From assembly GCF_937919355.1 (NCBI RefSeq), contig NZ_CALFSA010000222.1, positions 1-21,888 on the forward strand: a DNA stretch of 21,888 nt, written 5' to 3'. The notes below the pieces were generated by a model. The model saw only the letters and a program-made list of their open reading frames with translations. It ran no database searches and had not been told where the DNA came from. The position numbers and the translations under genes were made by a program. Positions 14,647 through 21,888 of the stretch are shown here, piece by piece. Numbering within the stretch: the stretch's first letter is position 1; each line of letters opens with the position of its first letter. The stretch is from an uncultured Methanofollis sp. (GTDB lineage: Archaea > Halobacteriota > Methanomicrobia > Methanomicrobiales > Methanofollaceae).

Positions 14647-16011
14647 ATGATCACACTCTTTGAGGTCAACGAGACGAACAAGATGATCGAGCAGGAGAAA
14701 CTCGATGTCCGCACCATTACGATGGGCATAAGTCTCCTGGACTGCTGCGACTCAGACCTGGACACCCTGAACCAGAAGATCTACGACAAGATCACCCGCG
14801 TCGCCAGAGACCTCGTCTCCACAGGCCGGGAGATCGAACTCGAATACGGTATCCCCATCGTCAACAAACGCATCTCCGTAACCCCGATCGCACTCGTGGG
14901 AGGGCAGGCTTGCACTTGCCCGGAGGACTTCGTGACGATCGCCCGGACCCTGGACCGGGCCGCCAGGGACACGCAGGTGAACTTCCTCGGCGGATACTCC
15001 GCCCTCGTCTCCAAGGGGATGACGAAGGCCGATCGCAACCTCATCCACTCCATCCCCGCGGCCCTTGCGTCCACGGAGAGGGTATGCAGTTCGGTCAATA
15101 TCGGCTCTACCAGGACGGGCATCAACATGGACGCCGTCAAACTGATGGGCGAGATCGTGAAGGAGACGGCAGAGGCGACGAAGGAGAATGGTTCTCTCGG
15201 GTGTGCGAAACTTGTCGTCTTCTGCAACGCACCCGACGACAACCCCTTCATGGCCGGGGCCTTCCATGGTGTGACCGAGGCTGATGCTGTCATCAACGTC
15301 GGCGTCAGCGGTCCGGGCGTCGTCAAGCATGCCCTCGAGAGTGTGCGGGGCGAGAACTTCGAGGTCCTCTGCGAGACGGTGAAGAAGACGGCATTCAAGG
15401 TCACCCGTGTCGGGCAACTGGTGGCACAGGAGGCTTCGGAGAGGCTCGGCGTCCCCTTCGGCATCGTCGACCTTTCCCTGGCGCCGACCCCTGCGGTGGG
15501 CGACAGCGTGGCCGGGATCCTGGAGGAGATGGGCCTTGAGTCCACCGGCGCACCGGGGACGACCGCCGCCCTCGCCCTCCTGAACGACCAGGTGAAGAAG
15601 GGGGGTGTCATGGCGAGTTCCTTTGTCGGCGGGCTCAGCGGCGCCTTTATCCCGGTCAGCGAGGATCAGGGCATGATCGATGCCGTCAACCGCGGCGCCC
15701 TGACAATCGAAAAACTGGAGGCTATGACCTGTGTCTGCTCTGTCGGCCTGGACATGATCGCGATCCCGGGCGACACGCCGGCGACCACGATCGCCGGCAT
15801 CATCGCCGACGAGGCGGCGATCGGCATGGTGAACCAGAAGACGACCGCCGTCCGCCTCATCCCGGTCATCGGAAAAGATATCGGGGACACGGTGGAGTTT
15901 GGCGGACTGTTGGGTCATGCCCCGATCCAGCCAGTCAACAGGTTCGGCTGTGCGGACTTCATCAACCGCGGCGGCAGGATCCCCGCACCGATCCATAGTT
16001 TCAGGAACTGA
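14647..16011 (+). CDS. UPF0210 (PFL-like, DUF711) protein
   Basis: This 454-residue protein matches UPF0210 in length and in its conserved segments: an N-terminal VRTITMGISLLDC, a central NKRISVTPIALVGG and GGYSALVSKGM, VCSSVNIGSTRTGINMDAV, FGIVDLSLAPTPAVGDSVA and the C-terminal FINRGGRIPAPIHSFRN. The family is annotated as PFL-like because of structural relation to pyruvate formate-lyase, but the glycyl-radical function is not established and its reaction is unknown. A GAGAGGT site precedes the ATG by about 7 nt. The upstream ACT-domain gene is presumably its regulatory partner. The gene is intact and convergent with the stress-protein gene. Confidence 0.95.
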   Translation: MITLFEVNETNKMIEQEKLDVRTITMGISLLDCCDSDLDTLNQKIYDKITRVARDLVSTGREIELEYGIPIVNKRISVTPIALVGGQACTCPEDFVTIARTLDRAARDTQVNFLGGYSALVSKGMTKADRNLIHSIPAALASTERVCSSVNIGSTRTGINMDAVKLMGEIVKETAEATKENGSLGCAKLVVFCNAPDDNPFMAGAFHGVTEADAVINVGVSGPGVVKHALESVRGENFEVLCETVKKTAFKVTRVGQLVAQEASERLGVPFGIVDLSLAPTPAVGDSVAGILEEMGLESTGAPGTTAALALLNDQVKKGGVMASSFVGGLSGAFIPVSEDQGMIDAVNRGALTIEKLEAMTCVCSVGLDMIAIPGDTPATTIAGIIADEAAIGMVNQKTTAVRLIPVIGKDIGDTVEFGGLLGHAPIQPVNRFGCADFINRGGRIPAPIHSFRN

Positions 16012-16015
16012 GGGT

Positions 16016-16060
16016 CAGGAGGTGTTCTCCTGCCTGTGAGGAGAATGTCTCCCTATTTTT
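16016..16060 (+). terminator. Terminator with two overlapping hairpins
   Basis: After the UPF0210 stop, CAGGAG (16016-16021) can pair with CTCCTG (16027-16032), or TTCTCCT (16025-16031) with AGGAGAA (16039-16045); the two are mutually exclusive. Five T follow at 16056-16060, abutting the end of the converging gene. Confidence 0.45.
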
Positions 16061-16919
16061 CATCGTACCACGAGCACATGCGCCCGTGCGTTGTGCACCA
16101 CCGCCGTCGTCACCCCGCCGAGGAGAGAGCGTATCGCACCGTGCCGCCCCTTCGCTCCCATGACGATGAGCGTGGGTTCAAACGTCTCCTCGACACCGAG
16201 GATCTCGTCGATGGCATTGCCGGTCGCAAGGTCGGTGACGACCTGCGGGATGCCGAGGGGTTCGAAGCGCCTCCTCAGGGCTGCGAGCCGTCCGGCGTCT
16301 TTCCTGTTGAAGGCGGCGATATCGTCCTGCGACGCCGTCCAGAAGCGGCGGGTGTCCTGCACGTGCATGACGACAAGACGCTCGGGCCGCGCCCTGGCCA
16401 TCCACTCGATGAAGGGGATGCACCTCTCCGCCTCCTCAGAGAAGTCGGTGAGATAGAGGACCCGGCGGAAGATCCCGTCCGTCGTGAGGGTGCAGGTGGT
16501 CGGGTCCCCCTCCTTCAGCACCGCAAGGCGGAGGACGAGGAGCGGCACAGTTGCATGGGCGAGCACGTTCTCGGTCTGGCTCCCCAGGAGCATGCGGGGG
16601 ATGAGCGAGCGGCCGTGCGAGCCCATCACGATGAAGGAGGGAGGGTCGGCCCCGGCCCTCTCCAGGACCTCGATCCAGGGGATGCCGTCGACGACCTCGG
16701 CCCTGACGTCGGGAACGCCACAGTTCTCCAGGCGTTTTTTCCACGCGTCCATCACCGCACTATCGTGCGCCCTCACCCCGGGGTCGGCCGCCGTGTCGCG
16801 GATATTGATCACATACAGCAGATCGGCCCTCCCGACACCGAGACGGGCGATCTCTTCCACGGCCGGCGCCATCGCAGCGGCCGCACCGTGGATCTCCAGG
16901 GGCACGAGCATCCTCTCCA

Positions 16920-16923
<4 letters not shown>
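16060..16923 (-). CDS. Universal stress protein, two UspA domains
   Basis: This is a 287-residue tandem UspA protein. The first domain (about 1-135) begins ERMLVPLEIHG and has the ATP-binding pattern G-x2-G-x9-G-S (GSHGRSLIPRMLLGS). The second (about 150-287) begins RRVLYLTDFSEEAERC and has GAKGRHGAIRSLLGG, where the final Ser/Thr is replaced by Gly, so only the first domain is likely to bind ATP in the usual way. The start overlaps the stop of the arsenite pump gene (ATGA), with a GGTGA ribosome-binding site. Placement at the end of the arsenic operon suggests induction by arsenite. Its direct role in resistance is unknown. Confidence 0.92.
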
Positions 16924-17995
<1,072 letters not shown>

Positions 17996-17999
<4 letters not shown>

Positions 18000-18649
18000 A
18001 GGCCCACCGCTTTCAGGGCCGCCCGCCTGATCAGGTCGGCGGGCACGGCCTCGTGGGTCTCGTCCCTGCAGACGATTGCCCGGCACGAGGCATCTGTCCC
18101 GGCGATGCAGGAGCAGGAGACGCACGGGGTCGTCTCGACCCGCACCTCCTCCAGCAGATCCTCAAGCGGGGTCCCGTTGAAGAGGATGATGTTCGACTCC
18201 GCGATCCGCTCGGGCGGGAGCACCGTCTCCACCACCTTCACCTTGATCTGTCGGACCGCAAGCATCGGCCTGATCTCGTCCACCACCGCCGCAAGGGTCC
18301 GGCCGGTCGCGGCACATCTCTCACAGGTCGCATCGACGCTCTCGCCGATATGCCGCCACTCGACGACAAGGGTGCCGGGTACTGTCTCTCCTTTCGGCAG
18401 CGGGTGGACCCCCTCCCCTTCCTGCAGGAACGCCTTGATCTCGGCGACGTCGGCCACCCGGCCCGAGACCTTCAGGTCGCCGTCGACGACGAGCGCCGGG
18501 GTCAGCATCACGCCGCGCTCCATCATGGCGGTGATCTCCTCCACTTTCTCGATCTCTGCGGAGATCCCGAGTTCTGCAACCGCTATCTCGACGTTCTTTG
18601 CCAGGCGCCTGCACTTCATGCAGTCGGTCCCAAGGACTTCGATCTTCAT
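17996..18649 (-). CDS. Thioredoxin-like/DUF2703 fusion protein in arsenic operon
   Basis: This 217-residue protein has two parts. Residues 1-78 are a small thioredoxin-fold domain of the redox-active disulfide protein type, with C10-x-x-C13 in GTDCMKC and the cis-Pro loop LTPALVVDG. Residues about 92-217 match DUF2703, with LVVEWRHIG, ESNIILFNGTPLEDLL and C109-x-x-C112, plus a cluster C176, C179, C181, C189, C194. Nine cysteines suggest thiol chemistry or As(III) binding. It is the first gene of the operon, and its stop overlaps the ACR3 start. The ATG at 18649 has GAGGG about 9 nt upstream; an ATG two codons earlier (18655) is equally possible. It might reduce arsenate or hand arsenite to the pump; neither is proven. 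Confidence 0.85.
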
Positions 18650-18692
18650 GGTCATCGCCCTCTTCCGTCGATCTCTGCCATAGGGCCCTTGT

Positions 18693-18702
18693 CCTATAAT
18701 CA
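18693..18702 (-). promoter_or_regulatory. TATA box of arsenic operon
   Basis: On the minus strand GATTATAGGA lies about 45 bp before the ATG, predicting a short leader carrying GAAGAGGG. No clear ArsR-type operator was identified next to it. Confidence 0.45.
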
Positions 18703-18790
18703 TTCCGCAGCAGACCCGGCACGCAGCGGGGCGACAGTCTTCTTCGGTTCCAGGGGCGGCGAGATGACAGGGAGTGATGGCGAGCGCCCG

Positions 18791-18815
18791 GGTCCATGAT
18801 CTGGCAGATCTGACC
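18791..18815. repeat. Interrupted palindrome, possible operator
   Basis: GGTC-cat-GATCTG-g-CAGATC-t-GACC forms two concentric inverted repeats, about 90 bp upstream of the TATA box of the arsenic operon. It could bind a dimeric regulator, but the distance is large for an archaeal repressor. Confidence 0.35.
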
Positions 18816-19265
18816 TTTATTTCCCGTTTCCGGTGCTCGGATCTGGACGGTATGGGCTGCGTTTTGGAACGTGCCGTTCCGGGGTTTTTTGTGTATTTGG
18901 TGGGAAAGGGTGTCGATATATCAGGGACAGAATGGCAGTTTCTGGACGAAGAGGGTGATTGGGTGGGCCGTGCCAGAAGGAGGGGGGAGATGGCCGTGAG
19001 AAGGGGCGGAAATCGGCGCGAATCCCTGGGCTCCTGAGAGACAGGGAAGACACCTCAGGTTGATGGCGGCGGGTCACCCTGACCGCGACCGGCGGATTGA
19101 ATGGGGAGCGGCGAAGACGCGGGTGTTTGAGTGTGCTCAGGCAGCGGTTCGACCGCGGAGATCCGGCAGTTCACCCATCTGAACCGGTATCAGGTGGTGA
19201 TGAAAGAGTTGTCCGCGAGGGCGTGGGGAATGGCAGTCGGTATCGGTACCCTGGGGTAGAGGGCA

Positions 19266-19283
19266 ATCACAGGATTCTGTGAT
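19266..19283. repeat. Perfect hairpin in gene-poor region
   Basis: ATCACAG (19266-19272) and CTGTGAT (19277-19283) form a 7-bp stem with a 4-nt loop. No T-run follows, so it does not look like a terminator. Confidence 0.35.
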
Positions 19284-19430
19284 CTGCGCATATCTGTGCT
19301 CAATTGTGTGAGTGCGATCGAATGGTGAGGGAATCGTGCAGTCATCATGGGGTGATGGTATTGCGATCGTCTCACGCCCGCCGTGTTCCGCTCCCTTCAG
19401 ACAAAAGCTCGCCACCATTTGCAATGGCAG

Positions 19431-19435
19431 AAAAA
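19431..19435 (-). terminator. Oligo-T terminator of tRNA-Leu
   Basis: On the minus strand five T lie five bases after the tRNA 3' end, as expected for an archaeal terminator. Confidence 0.45.
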
Positions 19436-19439
19436 CGAG

Positions 19440-19524
19440 TGCGAGGGGTGGGATTCGAACCCACGGACTCCTGAGAGAACGGATCTTAAGTCCGTCGGTT
19501 TTGGCCAAGCTTACCTACCCTCGC
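19440..19524 (-). tRNA. tRNA-Leu (anticodon UAA)
   Basis: The minus strand folds as a class II tRNA of 85 nt including discriminator A73. The acceptor stem is GCGAGGG with CCCTCGC; the anticodon arm is ACGGA-CTTAAGA-TCCGT with anticodon TAA at plus positions 19486-19488; there is a long variable arm, and the T-arm contains GGTTCGAATCC. No CCA is encoded. Anticodon UAA, the long variable arm and A73 all identify leucine, reading UUA and UUG codons. There is no intron. Confidence 0.97.
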
Positions 19525-19759
19525 AAGCCAATGAACCTTCTTTTTTACGACTGATACAGAGATGTACCTTTCGCTGAGTGATGGTGTTGCCCGGGATCTG
19601 ATACAATTTCCAGCGCTTCTGACCGACCTGGCCACCTTCGCTCTTCCTACTACATGGACAGCGGACGACAAAAAGGTGATGGCGGCAGAAGTACGACCAC
19701 AACAGACCGGGAGCGTCAGGACATTCTCGAATCTCTGCCTTCAACCGACTCCTACATAC

Positions 19760-19769
19760 TATTATAATA
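19760..19769 (+). promoter_or_regulatory. TATA box of DUF5518 gene
   Basis: TATTATAATA lies about 37 bp before the ATG at 19802. The predicted transcription start near 19790 leaves just enough leader for the AGGTGA ribosome-binding site at 19791-19796. Confidence 0.6.
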
Positions 19770-19801
19770 TCCTTCACCCTATCGACGGCCAGGTGAATCA
19801 T

Positions 19802-20152
19802 ATGACAGAGGGGGAAACGGGTAATTTCTGGCTCGGCGTCGTCGTCGGGTGGGTGATCATGGTGATCATCGACCTCTTCGTCCCGGTGATCGGGCCGCTT
19901 GCGGGCGGGTTCGCGGCCGGGTACATCGCACGGGGGGGTGCGTGGAACGGCGGCAAGGCCGGGGTGCTTGCCGGCATCCTCGGGGGGGTCATCAGCGCTA
20001 TTCTCATTCTGATCGGTGCGACCGCCCTCCTCGGAGGCGTCGGCCTCCTCGCAGGGTTCTTCGTCGGCACGCTGCTGGTGATCAGTGTCTTCCTGTACCT
20101 CGGCATCCTTGCCTTTATCGGCGGGGCCATCGCCGGGGCGATGCGGGACTGA
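19802..20152 (+). CDS. DUF5518-like small membrane protein
   Basis: This 116-residue protein is Gly- and Ala-rich, with about four hydrophobic segments and short acidic N-terminus (MTEGETGNFW). The segment VPVIGPLAGGFAAGYIARGG followed by GGKAGVLAGILGGVI matches the DUF5518 pattern, common in archaeal small membrane proteins. The start is fixed by the AGGTGA site 5 nt upstream and a TATA box; the frame stays open further upstream, but that stretch is not coding-like. Its stop codon directly touches the stop of the converging HEAT-repeat gene. Function is unknown. Confidence 0.8.
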   Translation: MTEGETGNFWLGVVVGWVIMVIIDLFVPVIGPLAGGFAAGYIARGGAWNGGKAGVLAGILGGVISAILILIGATALLGGVGLLAGFFVGTLLVISVFLYLGILAFIGGAIAGAMRD

Positions 20153-20731
20153 TCAGGTGTAATCCCTTTTTTCGCCCAGCTTTTCGAGCGCCCTCTCGAC
20201 CGGCGTCTCCGGGCCGTGAAAAGTCCGCTCTGTGATGGCAGTGAGGACGACATTCTCCGCAGGGTCAGGCCCCCGCCCGGTCCACGAGGCGTCGCCCTGC
20301 CAGACGCACTCGAACTCTTCTCTCTCCCGCGCTTCCTCCAGGGGCCCGATTGCACGCGGGTCGCCGATCTCACCGAGGGCCCAGGCCGAGACCCAGACAT
20401 AGTCGGAACAGGCGCTTGAAAGGCCCTGTATCAGGGGTTCGACCGCTCTCGGGTCTTTCAGCTTCCCGAGGGCCCACGCGGCGACCATGTTCAGGGTGAA
20501 CGTCCCTTCTCCCATGACAATGGGCCCGGTGAAGTCCAGTGAGGCGATGAGAGGGTCGACGGCGTGGGTGTCGCCGATCTTGCCGAGGGCCCACGCGGCC
20601 TTCCACCGCACGGCGATATTGTCGTCGTTGAGTTTCTCGATCAGTGAGGCGACAGGGTCGTCGCCAAGATCCGTGAACTCGTCTCTCCAGTCCCAGTATT
20701 CCTCCTCAGATAGTCGGGTCGTGCTGCCCAT
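20153..20731 (-). CDS. HEAT-repeat protein (PBS-lyase type)
   Basis: This 192-residue soluble protein contains at least three short HEAT repeats of the PBS-lyase type, visible as AWALGKIGDTHAVDPLI, AWALGKLKDPRAVEPLI and AWALGEIGDPRAIGPLE, at intervals of about 35-45 residues. Such repeats form a curved helical scaffold for protein-protein contact. An acidic N-terminus (SEEEYWDWRDEF) and a C-terminal part without repeats (about 145-192) flank it. The ATG at 20731 has no ribosome-binding site, while a TATA box 25 bp upstream places transcription at or just before the ATG, so the mRNA is probably leaderless. No partner can be named. Confidence 0.88.
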   Translation of the reverse strand: MGSTTRLSEEEYWDWRDEFTDLGDDPVASLIEKLNDDNIAVRWKAAWALGKIGDTHAVDPLIASLDFTGPIVMGEGTFTLNMVAAWALGKLKDPRAVEPLIQGLSSACSDYVWVSAWALGEIGDPRAIGPLEEAREREEFECVWQGDASWTGRGPDPAENVVLTAITERTFHGPETPVERALEKLGEKRDYT

Positions 20732-20751
20732 ATGCGGGGAGTATGGACCAT

Positions 20752-20762
20752 GCCATATATCT
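20752..20762. promoter_or_regulatory. Symmetric TATA box shared by divergent genes
   Basis: CCATATATCTC contains a self-complementary ATATAT core. On the minus strand it lies about 26 bp before the HEAT-repeat ATG (20731), and on the plus strand it would start transcription near 20785, ahead of the lipase ATG at 20817. No other TATA-like element is evident between the two genes. Confidence 0.5.
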
Positions 20763-20816
20763 CTTCCTGGACCAGACCAAAGGCTCATGATGTTCCAGGG
20801 AGAGGAGGATCGCGAG

Positions 20817-21665
20817 ATGCAGAGAGAGAGATGTCCGGCCGTCCTGGTCCACGGGTGGAGTAGCCATCCCGGGGTCTGGAAACGTCTGATACCGCACCTT
20901 GAGGCGGCGGCGATACCGTACCAGGTCTTCGACCATAGCAGCATGAGCGACGCCACACCCGCCGAGATCGCCGCCGTGTTCAGGGACTATCTCGCCCAGG
21001 TGCGGGATGAGACCGGATATGCCGGGCCTGTCGATATGGTCTGCCACTCCATGGGGACCTGCATCGCCCGGTACCTCCTGGAGGTGATCGACGGCGGGAG
21101 ACGGGAGGAGCGGGTCAGGCAGTTGATCGGCCTCGGGCCGCCGAACAATGGGTCTTCCATGGCCGAACTTTTCAACGACCCCGAGTACGGCCCGGAGGTC
21201 ATCGACCGCCTTGCGGGGGTCTTCGTGCCCCGCAACTACGACCCCGCGGACGACGTCATCGTGCAGGAGTTCAGGCCGGGCAGCAGGACCATTACCGCAC
21301 TGCAGAGTGCGAAGGCCCGCAACGACATCGCGTACAGACTGGTTCTTGCCGCGAACCTGACGGCCACGCCCGCGTTCTTCCCCTGTTTCCAGGGGAAAAC
21401 ATGGACATTCGGCCCGGACGGGGAGTGGCGGACGACCTATGCCGGCGACGGCATCGTGCCGCACACCGATTCATACCTGCCGGGTGCGGGTCTCGACATT
21501 CTCCCGGCAGACCCCGCGGGCCTGGCGAGTCACCCCGAGCAGTACTGCCACATCGGCCTGCCCCGGAACCCCGAGGTGATGGCAAGGGTGATGGAGTACC
21601 TCCAGGACCCGGCGACCCGGCCGCAGGGGATGTGTCCGGAGAGGGAGGAGGAGGGCCCGGAATGA
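20817..21665 (+). CDS. Alpha/beta-hydrolase, lipase-like
   Basis: This 282-residue protein has the alpha/beta-hydrolase landmarks in order: VLVHGWSSHPGVW (oxyanion loop), VCHSMGTCIARYLL with the nucleophile Ser (a variant of the lipase box, Cys replacing the first Gly), YAGDGIVPHTDS with the acid Asp, and YCHIGLPRNPEV with the His. This is the layout of triacylglycerol lipase/PGAP1-like esterases. No signal peptide is present, so it should act in the cytoplasm. The ATG at 20817 is preceded by GGAGG with an 8-nt gap. It is transcribed divergently from the HEAT-repeat gene. The substrate is probably an acyl ester, but unproven. Confidence 0.88.
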   Translation: MQRERCPAVLVHGWSSHPGVWKRLIPHLEAAAIPYQVFDHSSMSDATPAEIAAVFRDYLAQVRDETGYAGPVDMVCHSMGTCIARYLLEVIDGGRREERVRQLIGLGPPNNGSSMAELFNDPEYGPEVIDRLAGVFVPRNYDPADDVIVQEFRPGSRTITALQSAKARNDIAYRLVLAANLTATPAFFPCFQGKTWTFGPDGEWRTTYAGDGIVPHTDSYLPGAGLDILPADPAGLASHPEQYCHIGLPRNPEVMARVMEYLQDPATRPQGMCPEREEEGPE

Positions 21666-21753
21666 TCCCGGCTTTCCTGAAGATCCGCGAAAAATGGCCC
21701 CCGCCAGATGCCATTCCTGCCGGAAACGGTGCATGCGGCAAAGATAGAGGATG

Positions 21754-21768
21754 AAATTTAAAATAAAA
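21754..21768 (+). promoter_or_regulatory. TATA region of zinc-ribbon gene
   Basis: The A/T-only stretch AAATTTAAAATAAAA lies about 50-60 bp before the ATG at 21817. Transcription would begin near 21787. Confidence 0.45.
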
Positions 21769-21816
21769 TCAACAGGCGCATTAGGTACGGCGGCATTCTT
21801 TCATCAGAGGTGATCC

Positions 21817-21888
21817 ATGCCGTCGGTCAGAAAATGCCCCTCCTGTGATATTTATTTTGACGAAAGCATGCCTGCATGCCCGTTCTGC
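21817..21888 (+). CDS. Zinc-ribbon protein, N-terminus (partial at right edge)
   Basis: Only 24 codons are inside the window. They contain two CxxC knuckles, CPSC and CPFC, ten residues apart (KCPSCDIYFDESMPACPFC), forming a complete zinc ribbon at the N-terminus. The start is well supported by AGAGGTGAT, near-perfect complementarity to the 16S rRNA 3' end, just upstream. Proteins of this type often continue into a membrane or regulatory domain that cannot be seen here. Confidence 0.7.
   Translation, partial: MPSVRKCPSCDIYFDESMPACPFC

Larger units (their letters stand above)
18704..19439. other. Gene-poor region between arsenic operon and tRNA-Leu
   Basis: No complete gene is supported over about 735 bp. 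Open frames here (for example 18774-19037 plus, 18817-19077 minus) lack ribosome-binding sites and family resemblance. Items seen are an interrupted palindrome at 18791-18815, a hairpin ATCACAG-gatt-CTGTGAT at 19266-19283, and a 42-codon plus-strand frame at 19131-19259 with strongly GC-biased third positions and the segment HLNRYQVVMKELSARAWGM, which looks like a gene remnant or small protein. Confidence 0.4.

Noticed and set aside
14752..15996. 414-codon minus-strand frame opposite the UPF0210 gene
   Set aside because: The composition (His, Asp, Gly, Arg rich) is typical of an antisense shadow, and the plus-strand protein is a full-length conserved family member.
18774..19037. 87-codon plus-strand frame in the gene-poor region
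   Set aside because: It has no ribosome-binding site, TATA box at the right distance, family match or convincing codon bias.
19440..19524. tRNA-Leu as the attachment site of an integrated element
   Set aside because: No integrase and no repeated tRNA 3' end were found in the window.
19562..19801. In-frame upstream extension of the DUF5518 gene
   Set aside because: A TATA box and an ideal ribosome-binding site point to the ATG at 19802, and the extension does not resemble the family.

Overview
The window looks like chromosomal DNA of a methanogenic archaeon, most probably of the order Methanomicrobiales (a Methanofollis/Methanoculleus-like organism). This is inference from several lines: GC-rich coding DNA with A/T-rich archaeal TATA boxes about 25 bp upstream of predicted starts, Shine-Dalgarno sites of the GGAGGTGAT type, an ACT-domain/UPF0210 (PFL-like) gene pair, a DUF2206 membrane protein, a tRNA-Leu without encoded CCA, and a secreted repeat protein with Pro-Glu-Thr linkers. 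No rRNA, CRISPR array, integrase or intact transposase was seen.

Layout. (1) Positions 1-1370 (+) hold the 3' end of a surface protein made of near-identical tandem domains with a 702-bp period. (2) Positions 1499-10458 (all minus strand, read from high to low coordinates) form a surface-glycan cluster. It has three GT-B glycosyltransferases, a thymidylate-kinase-like P-loop kinase and an alkaline-phosphatase-superfamily phosphodiesterase; after a promoter-bearing gap come a fourth glycosyltransferase and a large DUF2206 membrane protein. Most junctions of the first five genes overlap as ATGA or GTGA. (3) Positions 10459-14041 are loosely packed with small genes: an unknown 94-aa protein, a monocluster ferredoxin, a badly decayed pirin gene that appears to carry a ~62-bp two-hairpin insertion, an emfourin-like lipoprotein and two small membrane proteins. 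(4) Positions 14363-16011 carry the conserved ACT + UPF0210 pair. (5) Positions 16060-18649 (minus) form an arsenic operon: a thioredoxin-like/DUF2703 fusion, an ACR3 arsenite efflux pump and a two-domain universal stress protein, joined by 4-bp overlaps. (6) A gene-poor stretch of about 735 bp leads to tRNA-Leu(UAA) at 19440-19524 (minus). (7) The right end has a DUF5518 membrane protein, a HEAT-repeat protein, a divergent alpha/beta-hydrolase lipase and the start of a zinc-ribbon protein.

How it fits together. The left half plausibly builds and exports a glycan for the cell envelope, next to a repetitive envelope protein. The kinase and phosphodiesterase inside the translationally coupled array suggest a phosphorylated or nucleotide-linked intermediate. 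The arsenic operon has an efflux pump and a Cys-rich redox protein, but no ArsR or ArsC in the window. The most notable points are the kinase/phosphodiesterase glycan array, the Cys-rich fusion in the arsenic operon, the emfourin-like lipoprotein without a visible protease partner, and the pirin pseudogene with its palindromic insertion. Family names are assigned by recognition from memory, with no database search.
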